Positions 1 through 8,864 are shown, counted from the first letter of the stretch. The stretch is 64,000 bases of DNA from Sphingorhabdus sp. Alg231-15 (GCF_900149705.1 NZ_LT703001.1:1860001-1924000), one strand, 5' to 3'. Program-made: numbers and translations. Notes: generated by a model not told the origin, from the sequence alone.

Positions 1-857
1 CCGTGCACGGTGGGCATAAAATGGTGTTCCTGCACAAATGGGACACGGTGCGGGCGATGGAGATTATCGAACGGGAAAAGGTCAATGCAACCGGCGGCGT
101 GCCGTTCATTGCCTGGCAATTGATCGAGCATCCGGACCGTGAAAAATATGATCTGAGTTCCATCGATGCCATCAGCTATGGTGGCGCGCCGTCTGCACCG
201 GAACTGGCGCGAAAAATCTACGAGGTCTTTGGCGCCCTGCCCGGCAATGGTTGGGGCATGACCGAGACCATGGCGACGGTGACATCCCACAGCGCCGAGG
301 ATTATCTCAATCGCCCGACCAGTTGCGGCCCGCCGGTCGCTGCGGCGGACCTCAAAGTCATGAGTGAGGATGGTGCCCATGAATTACCGATTGGCGAGGT
401 TGGCGAGCTTTGGGCGCGCGGGCCGATGGTCGTGAAAGGCTATTGGAATCGACCGGATGCAACGGCCGAAACCTTCGTCAATGGCTGGGTCCGGACCGGC
501 GATCTGGCACGTCTGGACGATGAAGGTTTCTGCCATATTGTCGACCGCGCGAAAGACATGATCATCCGCGGCGGGGAAAATATCTACTCCTCCGAGGTCG
601 AGAATGTCCTCTATGATCATCCTGCGGTGATGGATGCCGCATTGATTGGTATTGAACATAAGACGCTCGGCGAGGAACCCGCAGCAGTCGTACATCTTGT
701 TCAGGGCCGATCCGCTAATGAAGCAGAACTGCAATCATGGGTGCGTGAGCGGCTGGCAAATTTCAAGGTACCGGTGAAAGTGCTGTTCAGCGAGGACAGC
801 CTGCCGCGCAACGCCAATGGCAAGATACTGAAACGCGATCTGAAGTCACTATTTTAA
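1..857 (+). CDS. Acyl-CoA synthetase / AMP-dependent ligase, 3' part
   Basis: This is the C-terminal portion (about 284 residues visible) of an adenylate-forming acyl-CoA ligase. The frame is open at the left edge, so the N-terminal half with the P-loop lies outside the window. Visible family motifs are GWGMTE (nt 250-267, adenine/AMP pocket), RTGDLARL (around nt 495, ribose-binding Asp), the hinge-like RGGENIYSSEVE and the C-terminal PRNANGKILKRDL, whose Lys at nt 822-824 is the usual adenylation lysine. It activates a carboxylic acid to its CoA thioester in the cytoplasm. The thioesterase and thiolase next door suggest a fatty-acid or related acyl substrate, but the chain length cannot be read. 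It ends convergently 3 bp from the thioesterase. Confidence 0.93.
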   Translation, partial: VHGGHKMVFLHKWDTVRAMEIIEREKVNATGGVPFIAWQLIEHPDREKYDLSSIDAISYGGAPSAPELARKIYEVFGALPGNGWGMTETMATVTSHSAEDYLNRPTSCGPPVAAADLKVMSEDGAHELPIGEVGELWARGPMVVKGYWNRPDATAETFVNGWVRTGDLARLDDEGFCHIVDRAKDMIIRGGENIYSSEVENVLYDHPAVMDAALIGIEHKTLGEEPAAVVHLVQGRSANEAELQSWVRERLANFKVPVKVLFSEDSLPRNANGKILKRDLKSLF

Positions 858-860
858 ACT

Positions 861-1790
861 TCAGTCGTTTTTCGGTGTGACGCGGATAAGGCCTTCCTGT
901 ACGGCCGATGCAACCAGCTTGCCATCCTGTGTGTAAAGCGAACCGCGATTAAGGCCGCGCGTGCCGCCGGTCCAGTCGCTGTCCATCACATAGCAGATCC
1001 ATTGATCGATCCTGAAATCATCATGGAACCACATCGCGTGATCAAGGCTGGTCGAGAATAATCCGGGTGTGGTCCAGTGCAGTCCGTGCGGGATCATCGA
1101 GGTAGAGAGCAATCCCATATCGGATGCGAAGGCCAAGGTTGCCCGATGCGTCAGTGGATCATCTGGTAGAGGCGCAACGGTCTTGAACCATTGATACTGG
1201 CGCGCGGGTTCACTTTTGCCTTCCGGGCGAAAGCTTCGCACGTCAAAGGGACGTGGCATGCTCATCCGGTGGATATGCTTATCCGATACCTGCGGGTTAC
1301 GGGCAATTTGCTCCATCATACTCATGCATTTTTCGGGCGGTAATACATCCGGCATCGGAACCTGATGTTGGAGCCCGTCTGCTGGTTTTTGAAACGAAGC
1401 AGTCAGGTTGAATATGACCTTTTCATTTTGCCGGACAACGACCCGGCGGTTCGAGATGCTGCGCCCATCAAAGTCGCGGTGCACTCGAAAATGAAGCGGT
1501 TTTGTCTCATCGCCAGCGCGCAGAAAATAGGAATGCAGCGAATGTATGGTCTTTTCCTCATCCACCGTACGGTCTGCCGCAACAATCGCTTGCGCGATCA
1601 CCTGTCCACCAAAAATTCGTTCGCGTGCGGTTGACGCGAGCGCGGGATATACAAACTCATCAGCACCATCTGCTGTAAGATTAAATGTGCGGAGCAACCC
1701 GGCTATCAGCTTTTCAGCGGGCACCGAAGAGCGATGCGCCAAAGCCTCCGACAACCGGCGCTCGACTTGTTCGTCCGTTAGTTGATTCAA
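861..1790 (-). CDS. tesB: Acyl-CoA thioesterase II (TesB-like)
   Basis: The protein has 309 residues, slightly longer than E. coli TesB (286) because of a longer N-terminus. It shows the double hot-dog layout: an N-terminal fold with GGQVIAQAIVAA and HSLHSYFLRAGD, and a C-terminal fold with LDHAMWFH, GLNRGSLYTQDGKLVAS and AVQEGLIRV. The Asp (LDHAMW) and Gln (AVQEG) are the family's catalytic positions. It hydrolyses acyl-CoA to free acid and CoA. It sits downstream of the thiolase on the same strand with a 48-bp gap, so co-transcription is plausible. Function at the family level is secure; the physiological substrate is not known. Confidence 0.93.
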   Translation of the reverse strand: MNQLTDEQVERRLSEALAHRSSVPAEKLIAGLLRTFNLTADGADEFVYPALASTARERIFGGQVIAQAIVAADRTVDEEKTIHSLHSYFLRAGDETKPLHFRVHRDFDGRSISNRRVVVRQNEKVIFNLTASFQKPADGLQHQVPMPDVLPPEKCMSMMEQIARNPQVSDKHIHRMSMPRPFDVRSFRPEGKSEPARQYQWFKTVAPLPDDPLTHRATLAFASDMGLLSTSMIPHGLHWTTPGLFSTSLDHAMWFHDDFRIDQWICYVMDSDWTGGTRGLNRGSLYTQDGKLVASAVQEGLIRVTPKND

Positions 1791-1838
1791 AACTGCTTCT
1801 ATTCCTTAACTGTTGCTGATGCCGACTGTCCGGAAGGA

Positions 1839-3011
1839 TCAGGAATATATCTCAAACAATCCGGCGCCGCCCTGACCGCCTCCGATGCACATGGTGACAA
1901 CGCCCCATTTTGCACCGCGCCGCCGGCCTTCCTGCAACAAATGTCCAGCACAGCGTGCGCCGGTCATTCCGAAAGGATGACCGATAGAGATAGAACCGCC
2001 ATTGACGTTATATTTTTCGGGATCAATGCCCAGTCGATCGCGGCTGTAGAGACACTGGCTCGCGAAGGCTTCGTTGAGTTCCCAAATATCGATATCATCG
2101 ACGGTCAGACCCTGCCGTTCGAGTAGCTTGGGAACAGCGAAGACCGGGCCGATACCCATTTCATCCGGCTCACAACCGGCCACTGCCCATGACACGAAAC
2201 GACCCAGAGGTTCCAACCCCCGCCGTTCAGCTTCTTTGGCTTCCATCAGCAGGACCGCAGCGGCACCATCGGATAGCTGGCTGGCATTGCCAGCCGTAAT
2301 ATATTTCCCCTCACCCATGACCGGTGGCAATTTGGCCAGGCCTTCCAGAGTTGTTGTCGGGCGATTACACTCGTCCCGGTCAACCGTATAGTCGACGATG
2401 CTTTCTTCCTTGGTTTCCTTGTCGACGACTTTCATCTTCGTCTGCATGGGCGCGATTTCATCGGCGAATAGCCCGGCTTCCTGAGCTTTGGCCATACGCT
2501 GCTGTGATTGCAGGGAATATTCGTCCTGATACTCCCGGCTCACGTTGTAGCGCTCCGCTACAATATCTGCAGTGTCAATCATCGGCATGAAGATATCAGG
2601 CGCAATTTTCAGGATTTCGTTATCGATGCTGCCTTCCGGAGCGCGCTGCCCTTGCATCGAAATGCTCTCGACTCCGCCAGCAACAACACAATCCGCACCA
2701 TCGCCGCGAATATGGTTCGCCGCCATGGCAATGGCCTGCATGCCAGATGAGCAGAAACGGTTGATCGTCGCTCCCGCCGTTGTTTTGGGGAGCCCAGCGA
2801 GCAGTGCTGCATTACGCCCGATATTGGGGGCTGCATGTGCGACATTGCCCATCAGGCTATCGTCAACAAAGTCACTTTCGACGCCTGATTTGGCGACCGC
2901 ATGTTTGATGGCATGGGCCGCCATCGTCATTGGCGGTGTGATATTGAAGCCACCGCGGCCTGCTTTGGCAAGCCCGGTGCGGGCATAGGATACGACGACA
3001 GCTTCACGCAT
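1839..3011 (-). CDS. Thiolase (acetyl-CoA C-acyltransferase family)
   Basis: This is a 390-residue thiolase, typical length for the degradative/biosynthetic family. The nucleophilic Cys87 lies in INRFCSSGMQ, the catalytic His345 in SIGHPFGMTG, and the second acid/base Cys375 in TMCIGGGQGG. The enzyme cleaves 3-ketoacyl-CoA or condenses two acyl-CoAs. The neighbouring TesB and acyl-CoA ligase favour a role in fatty-acid turnover, but sequence alone cannot separate FadA-like from acetoacetyl-CoA thiolase function, so no symbol is given. No FadB-type partner is present in the window. Confidence 0.94.
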   Translation of the reverse strand: MREAVVVSYARTGLAKAGRGGFNITPPMTMAAHAIKHAVAKSGVESDFVDDSLMGNVAHAAPNIGRNAALLAGLPKTTAGATINRFCSSGMQAIAMAANHIRGDGADCVVAGGVESISMQGQRAPEGSIDNEILKIAPDIFMPMIDTADIVAERYNVSREYQDEYSLQSQQRMAKAQEAGLFADEIAPMQTKMKVVDKETKEESIVDYTVDRDECNRPTTTLEGLAKLPPVMGEGKYITAGNASQLSDGAAAVLLMEAKEAERRGLEPLGRFVSWAVAGCEPDEMGIGPVFAVPKLLERQGLTVDDIDIWELNEAFASQCLYSRDRLGIDPEKYNVNGGSISIGHPFGMTGARCAGHLLQEGRRRGAKWGVVTMCIGGGQGGAGLFEIYS

Positions 3012-3095
3012 GATATATTCTCCATTTGGTGATCAAAGGCGGCGCTTTGATTGGATCTGTTGTGATTATTTGGCCTAAGTCTATTTGAGGCCGTG

Positions 3096-3578
3096 TCAAG
3101 ATGCGCGCCGCTTGACCCGCTCCTCGGTCTTCTCCAGATATTCCTCGCGGATCATGAAATCCCGGACACCAATGCGGACTTCCCGCAAAAACTGGATCAG
3201 CGCAATAGAAAGCAGGCTCATCGCAAGGATGAACGCACCGGCTATCACGCCGGATAAATCGAAACCGGTCAATCCCATCACAAAGAGCAACCCAATCAGC
3301 ACACAAGCGACAATCGCGCTGATCACGCTGAGATAGATAGCGCTGTTGACGATTTTTATCCGCAGCTGAAGATCATGCAGTTCATCAACAACACATTGAT
3401 GCTCATACCCTTCGGTTTCCCCAAAAAGATCCTGCAAGATCCGCGACCGGTCGATAATCCGCGCCAGCCGCCCAGCAAACAGGCTAAGCATGCCACCAAC
3501 CGCTACCAGGAGAAACGCTGGAGCCAGTGCCGTTTGCAGCACTGCGATGATTTCGCCTTGGCTCAATGATAATGTCAT
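3096..3578 (-). CDS. DUF2721 family membrane protein
   Basis: The protein is 160 residues with three predicted membrane segments, near residues 15-35, 78-100 and 108-130. The first contains ALAPAFLLVAVGGMLSLFAG, followed by RLARIIDRSR, the recognisable start of DUF2721 proteins. The C-terminus is charged (REEYLEKTEERVKRR) and probably cytoplasmic. The biochemical role of the family is unknown. The gene follows the siroheme-synthase-like gene on the same strand, separated by an array of four 16-bp repeats that covers its upstream region, so any promoter or leader here includes the repeats. Confidence 0.8.
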   Translation of the reverse strand: MTLSLSQGEIIAVLQTALAPAFLLVAVGGMLSLFAGRLARIIDRSRILQDLFGETEGYEHQCVVDELHDLQLRIKIVNSAIYLSVISAIVACVLIGLLFVMGLTGFDLSGVIAGAFILAMSLLSIALIQFLREVRIGVRDFMIREEYLEKTEERVKRRAS

Positions 3579-3585
3579 GCCGATC

Positions 3586-3649
3586 CCCTATCTCGTTTAG
3601 TCCCTGTCTCGTTTAGTCTCTATTTCGTTTAGTCCCTGTTTCGTTCAGT
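3586..3649. repeat. Four tandem copies of a 16-bp repeat
   Basis: Four back-to-back 16-bp units occupy 3586-3601, 3602-3617, 3618-3633 and 3634-3649. The plus-strand consensus is CCCTGTYTCGTTTAGT, with one to three differences per unit. The last unit overlaps the stop codon (3645-3647) of the siroheme-synthase-like gene. The array ends 8 bp upstream of the DUF2721 start codon and occupies its usual leader and ribosome-binding position. Sixteen is not a multiple of three, so copy changes would alter spacing rather than a reading frame. Confidence 0.9.
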
Positions 3650-4415
3650 TACGGCGTATCACCAATGTCAGACCTGTGATCTGTGCCGCATCAAGTTTAT
3701 CCAGATCAAAGCGTTCAGCATCCGCACGCGCACGAACCAATACGTCTTCCGCTATGCTGCTGTCCGCATATATAATATCGGCTTGTCCCAAAAGCCGCGC
3801 CTGTTTGATGGTCAGGTCATCAGGATCGGCACTGTGCAGGTTCATTTCAATCAACCCGGTCCGGTTGCCTGTCGCCGGATCCTCGAGCCAGCCGTCAATC
3901 GCCGCACCATCTTGGTCAACAAAGGGATCGAGTGGTCCGCCGGGGTTTAGCGCCGCATCAATTGCGCGGCGGCGATCGGCTCCGTCTGGCCAGAGATGCT
4001 TGATCCGTTTGCGCGCTGCAAAAAGACCAGTGGCGAGCTGTCCCAGTCTTGCTGGCAGCAATTGTTCCAGTCTTTGCCGTACCGCTTTGGCGAGGCCCGC
4101 CGAAGCTCCGCCGGTACCGATGGCGATGAGCACAGGCTCACGGTCGACAATTGCTGGTGTGGTGTAATCACACATTGCCGAGCGATCTACGGCATTGACC
4201 AGCAGACCGCGTGCCTTGAGCCGCTCGACTGCGGCTGCCGCCGCGTCGTCATCTTCCAGCGCCACAACGGCAAGGGCGGCATCGGCCTGCTCATCATCCG
4301 TAATGTCTGCGCCTGCTCGCTCATAAAGGCGCCGTTTGGCATCCGCCATTTCCCCGCTGCCGAGCAAGATGACCTTGCGTCCTCTCAGCGTTACGAAAAT
4401 GGGAAGCTGATCCAT
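3645..4415 (-). CDS. Siroheme synthase N-terminal-type protein (precorrin-2 dehydrogenase / ferrochelatase)
   Basis: This 256-residue protein starts with a Rossmann motif, RKVILLGSGEMADAKRRL (residues 13-30), as in the CysG/Met8 NAD-dependent precorrin-2 dehydrogenase. It continues with AIGTGGASAGLAKAVRQRLE, matching the CysG STGGTSP region. The last ~60 residues contain SADPDDLTIKQARLLGQADI, which resembles the opening motif of the uroporphyrinogen-III methyltransferase (SUMT) domain but stops after about 60 residues instead of ~240. It therefore looks like a CysG-type protein with only a stub of the methylase domain. The expected role is siroheme formation for sulfite/nitrite reductases. 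It begins 3 bp after the lysA stop, so it is probably co-transcribed. Ferrochelatase activity is an inference. Confidence 0.82.
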   Translation of the reverse strand: MDQLPIFVTLRGRKVILLGSGEMADAKRRLYERAGADITDDEQADAALAVVALEDDDAAAAAVERLKARGLLVNAVDRSAMCDYTTPAIVDREPVLIAIGTGGASAGLAKAVRQRLEQLLPARLGQLATGLFAARKRIKHLWPDGADRRRAIDAALNPGGPLDPFVDQDGAAIDGWLEDPATGNRTGLIEMNLHSADPDDLTIKQARLLGQADIIYADSSIAEDVLVRARADAERFDLDKLDAAQITGLTLVIRRN

Positions 4416-4418
4416 CGG

Positions 4419-5681
4419 CTATTTCAGCCAGTCCGGCACATGTTCCGCCGCCATGATCGTTGCCGGTTCGATGCGTTCGGCGACCACCGCATATTGGTCG
4501 CCGTCGACAAGTACCTCGGGTACGAGCGGACGGCTATTATAGGTGTTGGCCATGGTTGCTCCATAAGCGCCAGCGGTGCGGAAAATACCGAGATCGTCTG
4601 TTTTCACCCGGTCCACTTCGCGTTCTTTTGCAAAAATATCGCTGCTCTCGCAAATCGGACCAACAATGGATGCGGTCATTGTCTTCCCGCTGGGCTGGAC
4701 CGCTTCAAAATGATGCCACGCATCGTAGATGGCGGGCCGCATCAAGTCGTTCATCGCCGCATCGACAATCACAAAATCGCTGTTCACACCCGGCTTGATC
4801 CGGATGACCTGAGTCATCATCACTCCGCTATTGCCAGCGATCACGCGACCCGGTTCGAACATCAAGGTAACTTCCCAGCCCTTGGTGACCCGCGCGACCA
4901 TCGCGCCGTAGTCAGCCGGGCTTGGTGGATTTTCCTCTGGCTTGTATGGCACGCCAAGACCGCCGCCAAGATCGACATGGGTGATATTATGTCCGGCATC
5001 GCGCAAATCCTGAACGAGCTGCCCCATACGTGCATAGCATTTTTCCAGCGGATCCAGCTTTTGCAACTGGCTACCGATATGAACCGCCACACCGCGGAGA
5101 TTGAGACCGGGCAATTCGGACAGTCGCGCAAAAATATCGGGCGCGACATCAATGGCGACACCGAATTTATTTTCCGCTTTCCCAGTGGAAATTTTCGCAT
5201 GCGTGCCAGCGTCAACATCGGGATTGACCCGCAAGGTGGCCGGTGCCCGTTCCCCTCTGGCGGCAGCAATTTCAGACAGCATCTGCCCTTCTTCTTCCGA
5301 TTCCAGATTGAACTGGCCGATGCCCTTGTCAAGGCCGAGGGTAAGTTCCGCGCGGCTTTTGCCAACGCCGGAAAAGACAATATCCTCGGCTTTCATCCCT
5401 GCCGCGAGTGCCCGCTCCAGCTCCCCGCCGGACACGACATCGGCACCATAGCCCTGATTGGCAAGAATGCGCAGAACAGCCAGATTGGGGTTGGATTTTA
5501 CCGCAAAAGCCAGGTGGATCTTGCCCGCATCTTTCAATCCTTCCCGAAACACACGCGCATGACGTTCGAGCGTTGCGCGAGAATAGACGTAGACCGGTGT
5601 GCCGACCTGCGCAGCAATATCGGGGAGCGCTACATCTTCGGCATGCAGCACGCCATCTCTGAGTTGAAAATGATCCATCAA
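4419..5681 (-). CDS. lysA: Diaminopimelate decarboxylase
   Basis: The 420-residue protein is a fold-III PLP decarboxylase converting meso-diaminopimelate to L-lysine, the last step of lysine synthesis. The Schiff-base lysine is K62 in HLAFAVKSNPNLAVL. The Gly-rich phosphate loop HVDLGGGLGVPYKPEE, the substrate-binding GPICESSDIFAKE and the C-terminal GAYGATMANTYNSRP are all present. It follows the LptM-like gene by 39 bp in the argH-lptM-lysA order seen in many proteobacteria. dapB of the same pathway lies elsewhere in this window at 20615-21349. Confidence 0.98.
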   Translation of the reverse strand: MMDHFQLRDGVLHAEDVALPDIAAQVGTPVYVYSRATLERHARVFREGLKDAGKIHLAFAVKSNPNLAVLRILANQGYGADVVSGGELERALAAGMKAEDIVFSGVGKSRAELTLGLDKGIGQFNLESEEEGQMLSEIAAARGERAPATLRVNPDVDAGTHAKISTGKAENKFGVAIDVAPDIFARLSELPGLNLRGVAVHIGSQLQKLDPLEKCYARMGQLVQDLRDAGHNITHVDLGGGLGVPYKPEENPPSPADYGAMVARVTKGWEVTLMFEPGRVIAGNSGVMMTQVIRIKPGVNSDFVIVDAAMNDLMRPAIYDAWHHFEAVQPSGKTMTASIVGPICESSDIFAKEREVDRVKTDDLGIFRTAGAYGATMANTYNSRPLVPEVLVDGDQYAVVAERIEPATIMAAEHVPDWLK

Positions 5682-5720
5682 ACGGGGCTTTCGGAATTGG
5701 GAAACAGTGTCAGGGCGGAT

Positions 5721-5969
5721 TTAGCCAGTTGGCGGCAGATCGAATTTGTCATCCTGCCGTTTCTCGGACCGGCGGAGCAATTCATCACTGCGTTCGGGCT
5801 GCGCCTGGGTCGATGGCGTGATCAGCTCTTCGCCGGTTGGCCTTTCAGCTTCGCCATAAACAGCTTGCGGCAGCGACTGACCGTTGGGCGGCTCCAGCGC
5901 ACCGCGATTGCCGCAAGCGGACAATATGACAAGCGATGCAAGGGCTACTATTTTACAGGATGTTTTCAT
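5721..5969 (-). CDS. lptM: Small lipoprotein, LptM/YifL-like
   Basis: An 82-residue lipoprotein with signal sequence [19 protein letters not shown]. The lipobox LSAC places the lipidated Cys at position 19. The following NRGALEPP resembles the LptM/YifL signature (CGxKGPLxxP), and the location between argH and lysA agrees with LptM families. LptM in E. coli helps maturation of the LptD LPS translocon in the outer membrane; that role here is inferred from the short motif and position. The start codon overlaps the argH stop (ATGA overlap), indicating translational coupling. The C-terminal 40 residues are polar and look unstructured. Confidence 0.75.
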   Translation of the reverse strand: MKTSCKIVALASLVILSACGNRGALEPPNGQSLPQAVYGEAERPTGEELITPSTQAQPERSDELLRRSEKRQDDKFDLPPTG

Positions 5970-7336
5970 AAGCGATTCGTCTGTTCCAGTTCTGCGATCC
6001 GCTGTCTTACCTGCTCTGGGGCCGTTCCGCCATAGCTGGTCCGGCTGGCAACAGAACCTTCAACACTCAGATCGGGCACATCATGGCCGGCAATCCGCGG
6101 ATCAATCGCGGTCAAGTCTTCGGCTGCCAAGTCTGACAGATCACATCCTCGTTCCTCGCAAAGTTTGACCGCAGCGCCGGTGATGTGATGGGCTTCACGA
6201 AAAGGTATGTTGACCGCCCGTACCAGCCAATCGGCAAGATCGGTTGCCGTAGAAAAACCGGTATCTGCCGCCGCGCGCATTTTTTCAGGGACAAAGGTTA
6301 CACTCTCGACAATGCCGGTCATCGCCGCAAGCGAGAGCGCGAGCAGATCATGTGCTTCGAATACCGGTGGTTTATCATCCTGCATATCTTTGGAATATGC
6401 CAACGGCAAACCCTTCATGGTCATCATCAAGGCATTCAGACAGCCGACAATCCGTCCGGCATGGCCGCGCACCAGCTCCGCCGCGTCTGGATTGCGTTTC
6501 TGCGGCATGATCGAGCTGCCTGTGGACCATTGATCGGACAGCTTCACAAAGCCAAATGGCTGCGAGGCCCAGACGATAATCTCTTCCGCGAGCCGGGACA
6601 AATGCAACGCCGTCTGGGCGGCGGCCATCAGATAATCGAGCGCAAAGTCTCGGTCAGAGACGCTGTCCATCGAATTATGGGTCGCGCCTGCGAAATCCAG
6701 AGTTTCGGAAGTCATTTGCCGGTCATTTGGAAAGCCGGTTCCGGCCAGCGCCGCTGCGCCGAGCGGACATTCATCCAACCGTTGCGTGGCCGCCCAAAAC
6801 CGGCTGCTATCGCGGGCAAACATTTCATAGTAAGCAAGCAGATGATGGCCCATCGTAATCGGCTGAGCGACTTGCAAATGGGTAAAGCCGGGCATGATCG
6901 TATCGGCTTGCTCCTTGGCTCGCGCAATCAGAGCCTCCCGCAAATTCCACAAGCCAGCAGAGACCTGCTCTTCTGCATCGCGGACCCAAAGGCGGAAAGA
7001 TGTCGCCACCTGGTCATTGCGCGAACGCGCCGTGTGCAGCCGTCCGGCAACAGGGCCGATAATCTCGGTCAGCCGTGCTTCGATCGTCATATGGATATCT
7101 TCGAGATCCAGGTTCTCGGGTACGCCGTTTGCTTCATATTCCTGGGCAATTTGATTGAGGCCATCAATTATCAGGGTGGCATCTTCCGCCTCGACAATAT
7201 CTTGCTTGGCCAGCATAGCGACATGCGCAAGTGACGCGCGAATATCCTGGCGCCATAATTTCTTGTCGAACGGGATAGACGCGTTTATCTCGCGCATGAT
7301 TGATGAAGGGCCATCCGCGAACCGGCCGCCCCACAT
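5966..7336 (-). CDS. argH: Argininosuccinate lyase
   Basis: The 456-residue enzyme splits argininosuccinate into arginine and fumarate. The fumarase/aspartase superfamily signature [12 protein letters not shown] is at residues 273-284, with [17 protein letters not shown] near 101 and [13 protein letters not shown] near 153. The frame stays open well upstream, but the ATG at 7336 ([11 protein letters not shown]) matches the family N-terminus and gives normal length. An earlier in-frame ATG at 7432 would run into the divergent TlpA-like gene. No strong Shine-Dalgarno precedes the ATG at 7336, so a non-ATG start slightly upstream is possible. The 43-bp gap to the divergent gene must hold both promoters. 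Confidence 0.96.
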   Translation of the reverse strand: MWGGRFADGPSSIMREINASIPFDKKLWRQDIRASLAHVAMLAKQDIVEAEDATLIIDGLNQIAQEYEANGVPENLDLEDIHMTIEARLTEIIGPVAGRLHTARSRNDQVATSFRLWVRDAEEQVSAGLWNLREALIARAKEQADTIMPGFTHLQVAQPITMGHHLLAYYEMFARDSSRFWAATQRLDECPLGAAALAGTGFPNDRQMTSETLDFAGATHNSMDSVSDRDFALDYLMAAAQTALHLSRLAEEIIVWASQPFGFVKLSDQWSTGSSIMPQKRNPDAAELVRGHAGRIVGCLNALMMTMKGLPLAYSKDMQDDKPPVFEAHDLLALSLAAMTGIVESVTFVPEKMRAAADTGFSTATDLADWLVRAVNIPFREAHHITGAAVKLCEERGCDLSDLAAEDLTAIDPRIAGHDVPDLSVEGSVASRTSYGGTAPEQVRQRIAELEQTNRL

Positions 7337-7379
7337 CGCGTTTGAACTCTGGCTGTTGGAATCTGATGTGCGATTAGTG

Positions 7380-7976
7380 ATGCGAATATTCCTGTTTCTT
7401 AGCTTACCGGCGATGCTTGCCGCTTGTGACATGCCATCAGGCGATAAGCAATCTGGCGAAGCGGAGCAAGGGAATGATGGCTCCCAAACACAAGAACAGA
7501 CCATCGAAAGCGATAGCGGTCTCGTCGGAAAGCTTGATATTTCGCTGCGTGGCAGTTCGATGGTTGATACGCCGTTCAAAGACCCCAATGGCAATGTTGT
7601 GCGTCTTTCCGATTTCACTGGCAAGCCTGTGCTGGTCAACATCTGGGCGACATGGTGCGCACCGTGCGTGGTTGAAATGCCTATGCTCGACGAACTGGCC
7701 GCGCGTGAGAAAGACCGGTTGCAGGTATTGGTGGTCTCACAAGACATTCAGGGCGCAGAGAAAGTCGATCCCTTTTTTGCCGAAGCAGGATTTGATGAGC
7801 TGGAGGCCTATACCGATCAGGAAAATGGACTGAGCTTCGGATTCGGATCCGGCCTGATGCCGACTACCGTCCTATATGACGCGCAAGGCAAAGAGGTGTG
7901 GCGTGTGATCGGTGCCATGGACTGGGACGGCGCACGCGCAGCTATGTTGATGGAAGAGACGCTGGCTGAGGGATGA
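7380..7976 (+). CDS. TlpA-like thioredoxin-fold lipoprotein
   Basis: The 198-residue protein begins [16 protein letters not shown], a short lipoprotein signal with Cys16 as the probable lipidation site. After a low-complexity acidic linker (residues 17-45) comes an AhpC/TSA-TlpA fold with the redox motif WATWCAPC and cis-Pro region [10 protein letters not shown]. It is likely a membrane-anchored periplasmic thiol reductase, for instance for cytochrome c maturation or general disulfide reduction. The open frame extends upstream across argH, but the ATG at 7380 is the one that gives the signal peptide. It is divergent from argH. Confidence 0.9.
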   Translation: MRIFLFLSLPAMLAACDMPSGDKQSGEAEQGNDGSQTQEQTIESDSGLVGKLDISLRGSSMVDTPFKDPNGNVVRLSDFTGKPVLVNIWATWCAPCVVEMPMLDELAAREKDRLQVLVVSQDIQGAEKVDPFFAEAGFDELEAYTDQENGLSFGFGSGLMPTTVLYDAQGKEVWRVIGAMDWDGARAAMLMEETLAEG

Positions 7977-8030
7977 AGTGAAGGGGTTTTTGTTTCACCC
8001 TAAGCGCCCGGCGGGAGTTTTTGTTGATTC

Positions 8031-8258
8031 CCTCAAGCGCCGGGCGCGGGCATTCGCCCGCTTAGCTATCGCGCCGCAAGGCGCGGCGGCCGGTCAGCCT
8101 TGCCTCGCTGCGCTCGGACGATGCTCAACAAGATGTGCGCTTCGGTTATACCGTTGAGGTCGCGCTGATCCGACGCGAAGTGGAGGCAAGCGCGACTGCG
8201 CGCCCGAGCTTATGTGAGGAAAGCCAAGCGGGCGGATGCCCGCGCCCGGCGCTTGAGG
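8031..8258. repeat. Dispersed palindromic-ended repeat element, copy A
   Basis: A 228-bp element begins CCTCAAGCGCCGGGCGCGGG and ends with the complementary ...GCGCCCGGCGCTTGAGG, giving terminal inverted repeats of about 35 bp that read inward through CGCCCGCTTRGCT. Its reverse complement matches copy B at 41473-41688 almost base for base over the first ~100 and last ~80 bp; only the ~35-bp centre is unrelated. It carries no transposase. It lies 12 bp from the 3' end of tRNA-Val. Short open frames inside it (for example around 8146-8331) are not genes. The pattern fits a non-autonomous MITE-like or large REP-type element. Confidence 0.85.
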
Positions 8259-8270
8259 TTAAATAGAATA

Positions 8271-8346
<76 letters not shown>

Positions 8347-8864
8347 TTACATAGGTCAGCCCCATGAAGTGTTTGGGGCCATTGCCAAATCATAACGGCT
8401 TTGGCAAGCATCTTCGCGCAGAGTTTTTCAAAATTACAGAATACCAGCGGTTTAATGGTCATTGCTGCACTCGAAATTGTAACAAGCTGCAAAACCTTAG
8501 CTCTCTCCGCGATTCGCAGCTAGTGCCCGACTATCCACAGAAATTATTCTTTTTAAATCAATTAGATAACCAGAATAATCGATTTTTCGACAGGTTGCCG
8601 CTGTCAATCTAATTATTTCATTTTTTTTACGTCGACAGCCTTGTCCGACTCGCTGCGACGCGCTTACTAAGAGACATCGGCTGGTGGTTACGGATTCGAA
8701 AATTCGGGCCTCTATGACATTGAAAAAATAGCGTTGAAAACGGGTTTTCAACATAAGGTTTTCTGTACCTTGCGGTTCCTTTGGCTGTGAACCGATTGGA
8801 AAGTTCAGGAAATTTCGGGCTGATGAGCGGTCCCGCAATGACGCGGGTGGAGATAATTCGGGGG
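8347..8864. promoter_or_regulatory. AT-rich intergenic region upstream of dnaA with palindromes and a DnaA-box-like site
   Basis: I find no credible gene in these 518 bp. They hold a hairpin-forming repeat TTGCCAAA/TTTGGCAA (8382-8389 and 8400-8407), a DnaA-box-like CTATCCACA (8531-8539, one mismatch from TTATCCACA), and an AT-rich tract (about 8538-8630) that includes a run of eight T at 8621-8628. A perfect 20-bp palindrome, GTTGAAAACGGGTTTTCAAC, lies at 8733-8752. It could be the dnaA promoter/autoregulatory region or part of an origin. One DnaA-box-like site is not enough to call oriC. Confidence 0.5.

Noticed and set aside
3996-6035. A 679-codon open frame on the plus strand antisense to the siroheme-synthase-like gene and lysA
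   Set aside because: It opposes well-supported lysA and siroheme genes, has no family motif and no ribosome-binding site. It is a codon-usage shadow of the GC-rich minus-strand genes.
6185-7234. A 349-codon frame antisense to argH
   Set aside because: It lies wholly within argH on the opposite strand and has no recognisable domain.
8364-8612. An 82-codon frame in the dnaA upstream region
   Set aside because: No ribosome-binding site, no signal or domain, and it spans the AT-rich regulatory region.
8347-8864. Chromosomal origin oriC
   Set aside because: Only one imperfect DnaA box seen and no cluster; in many alphaproteobacteria oriC is not at dnaA. Kept as a regulatory region only.
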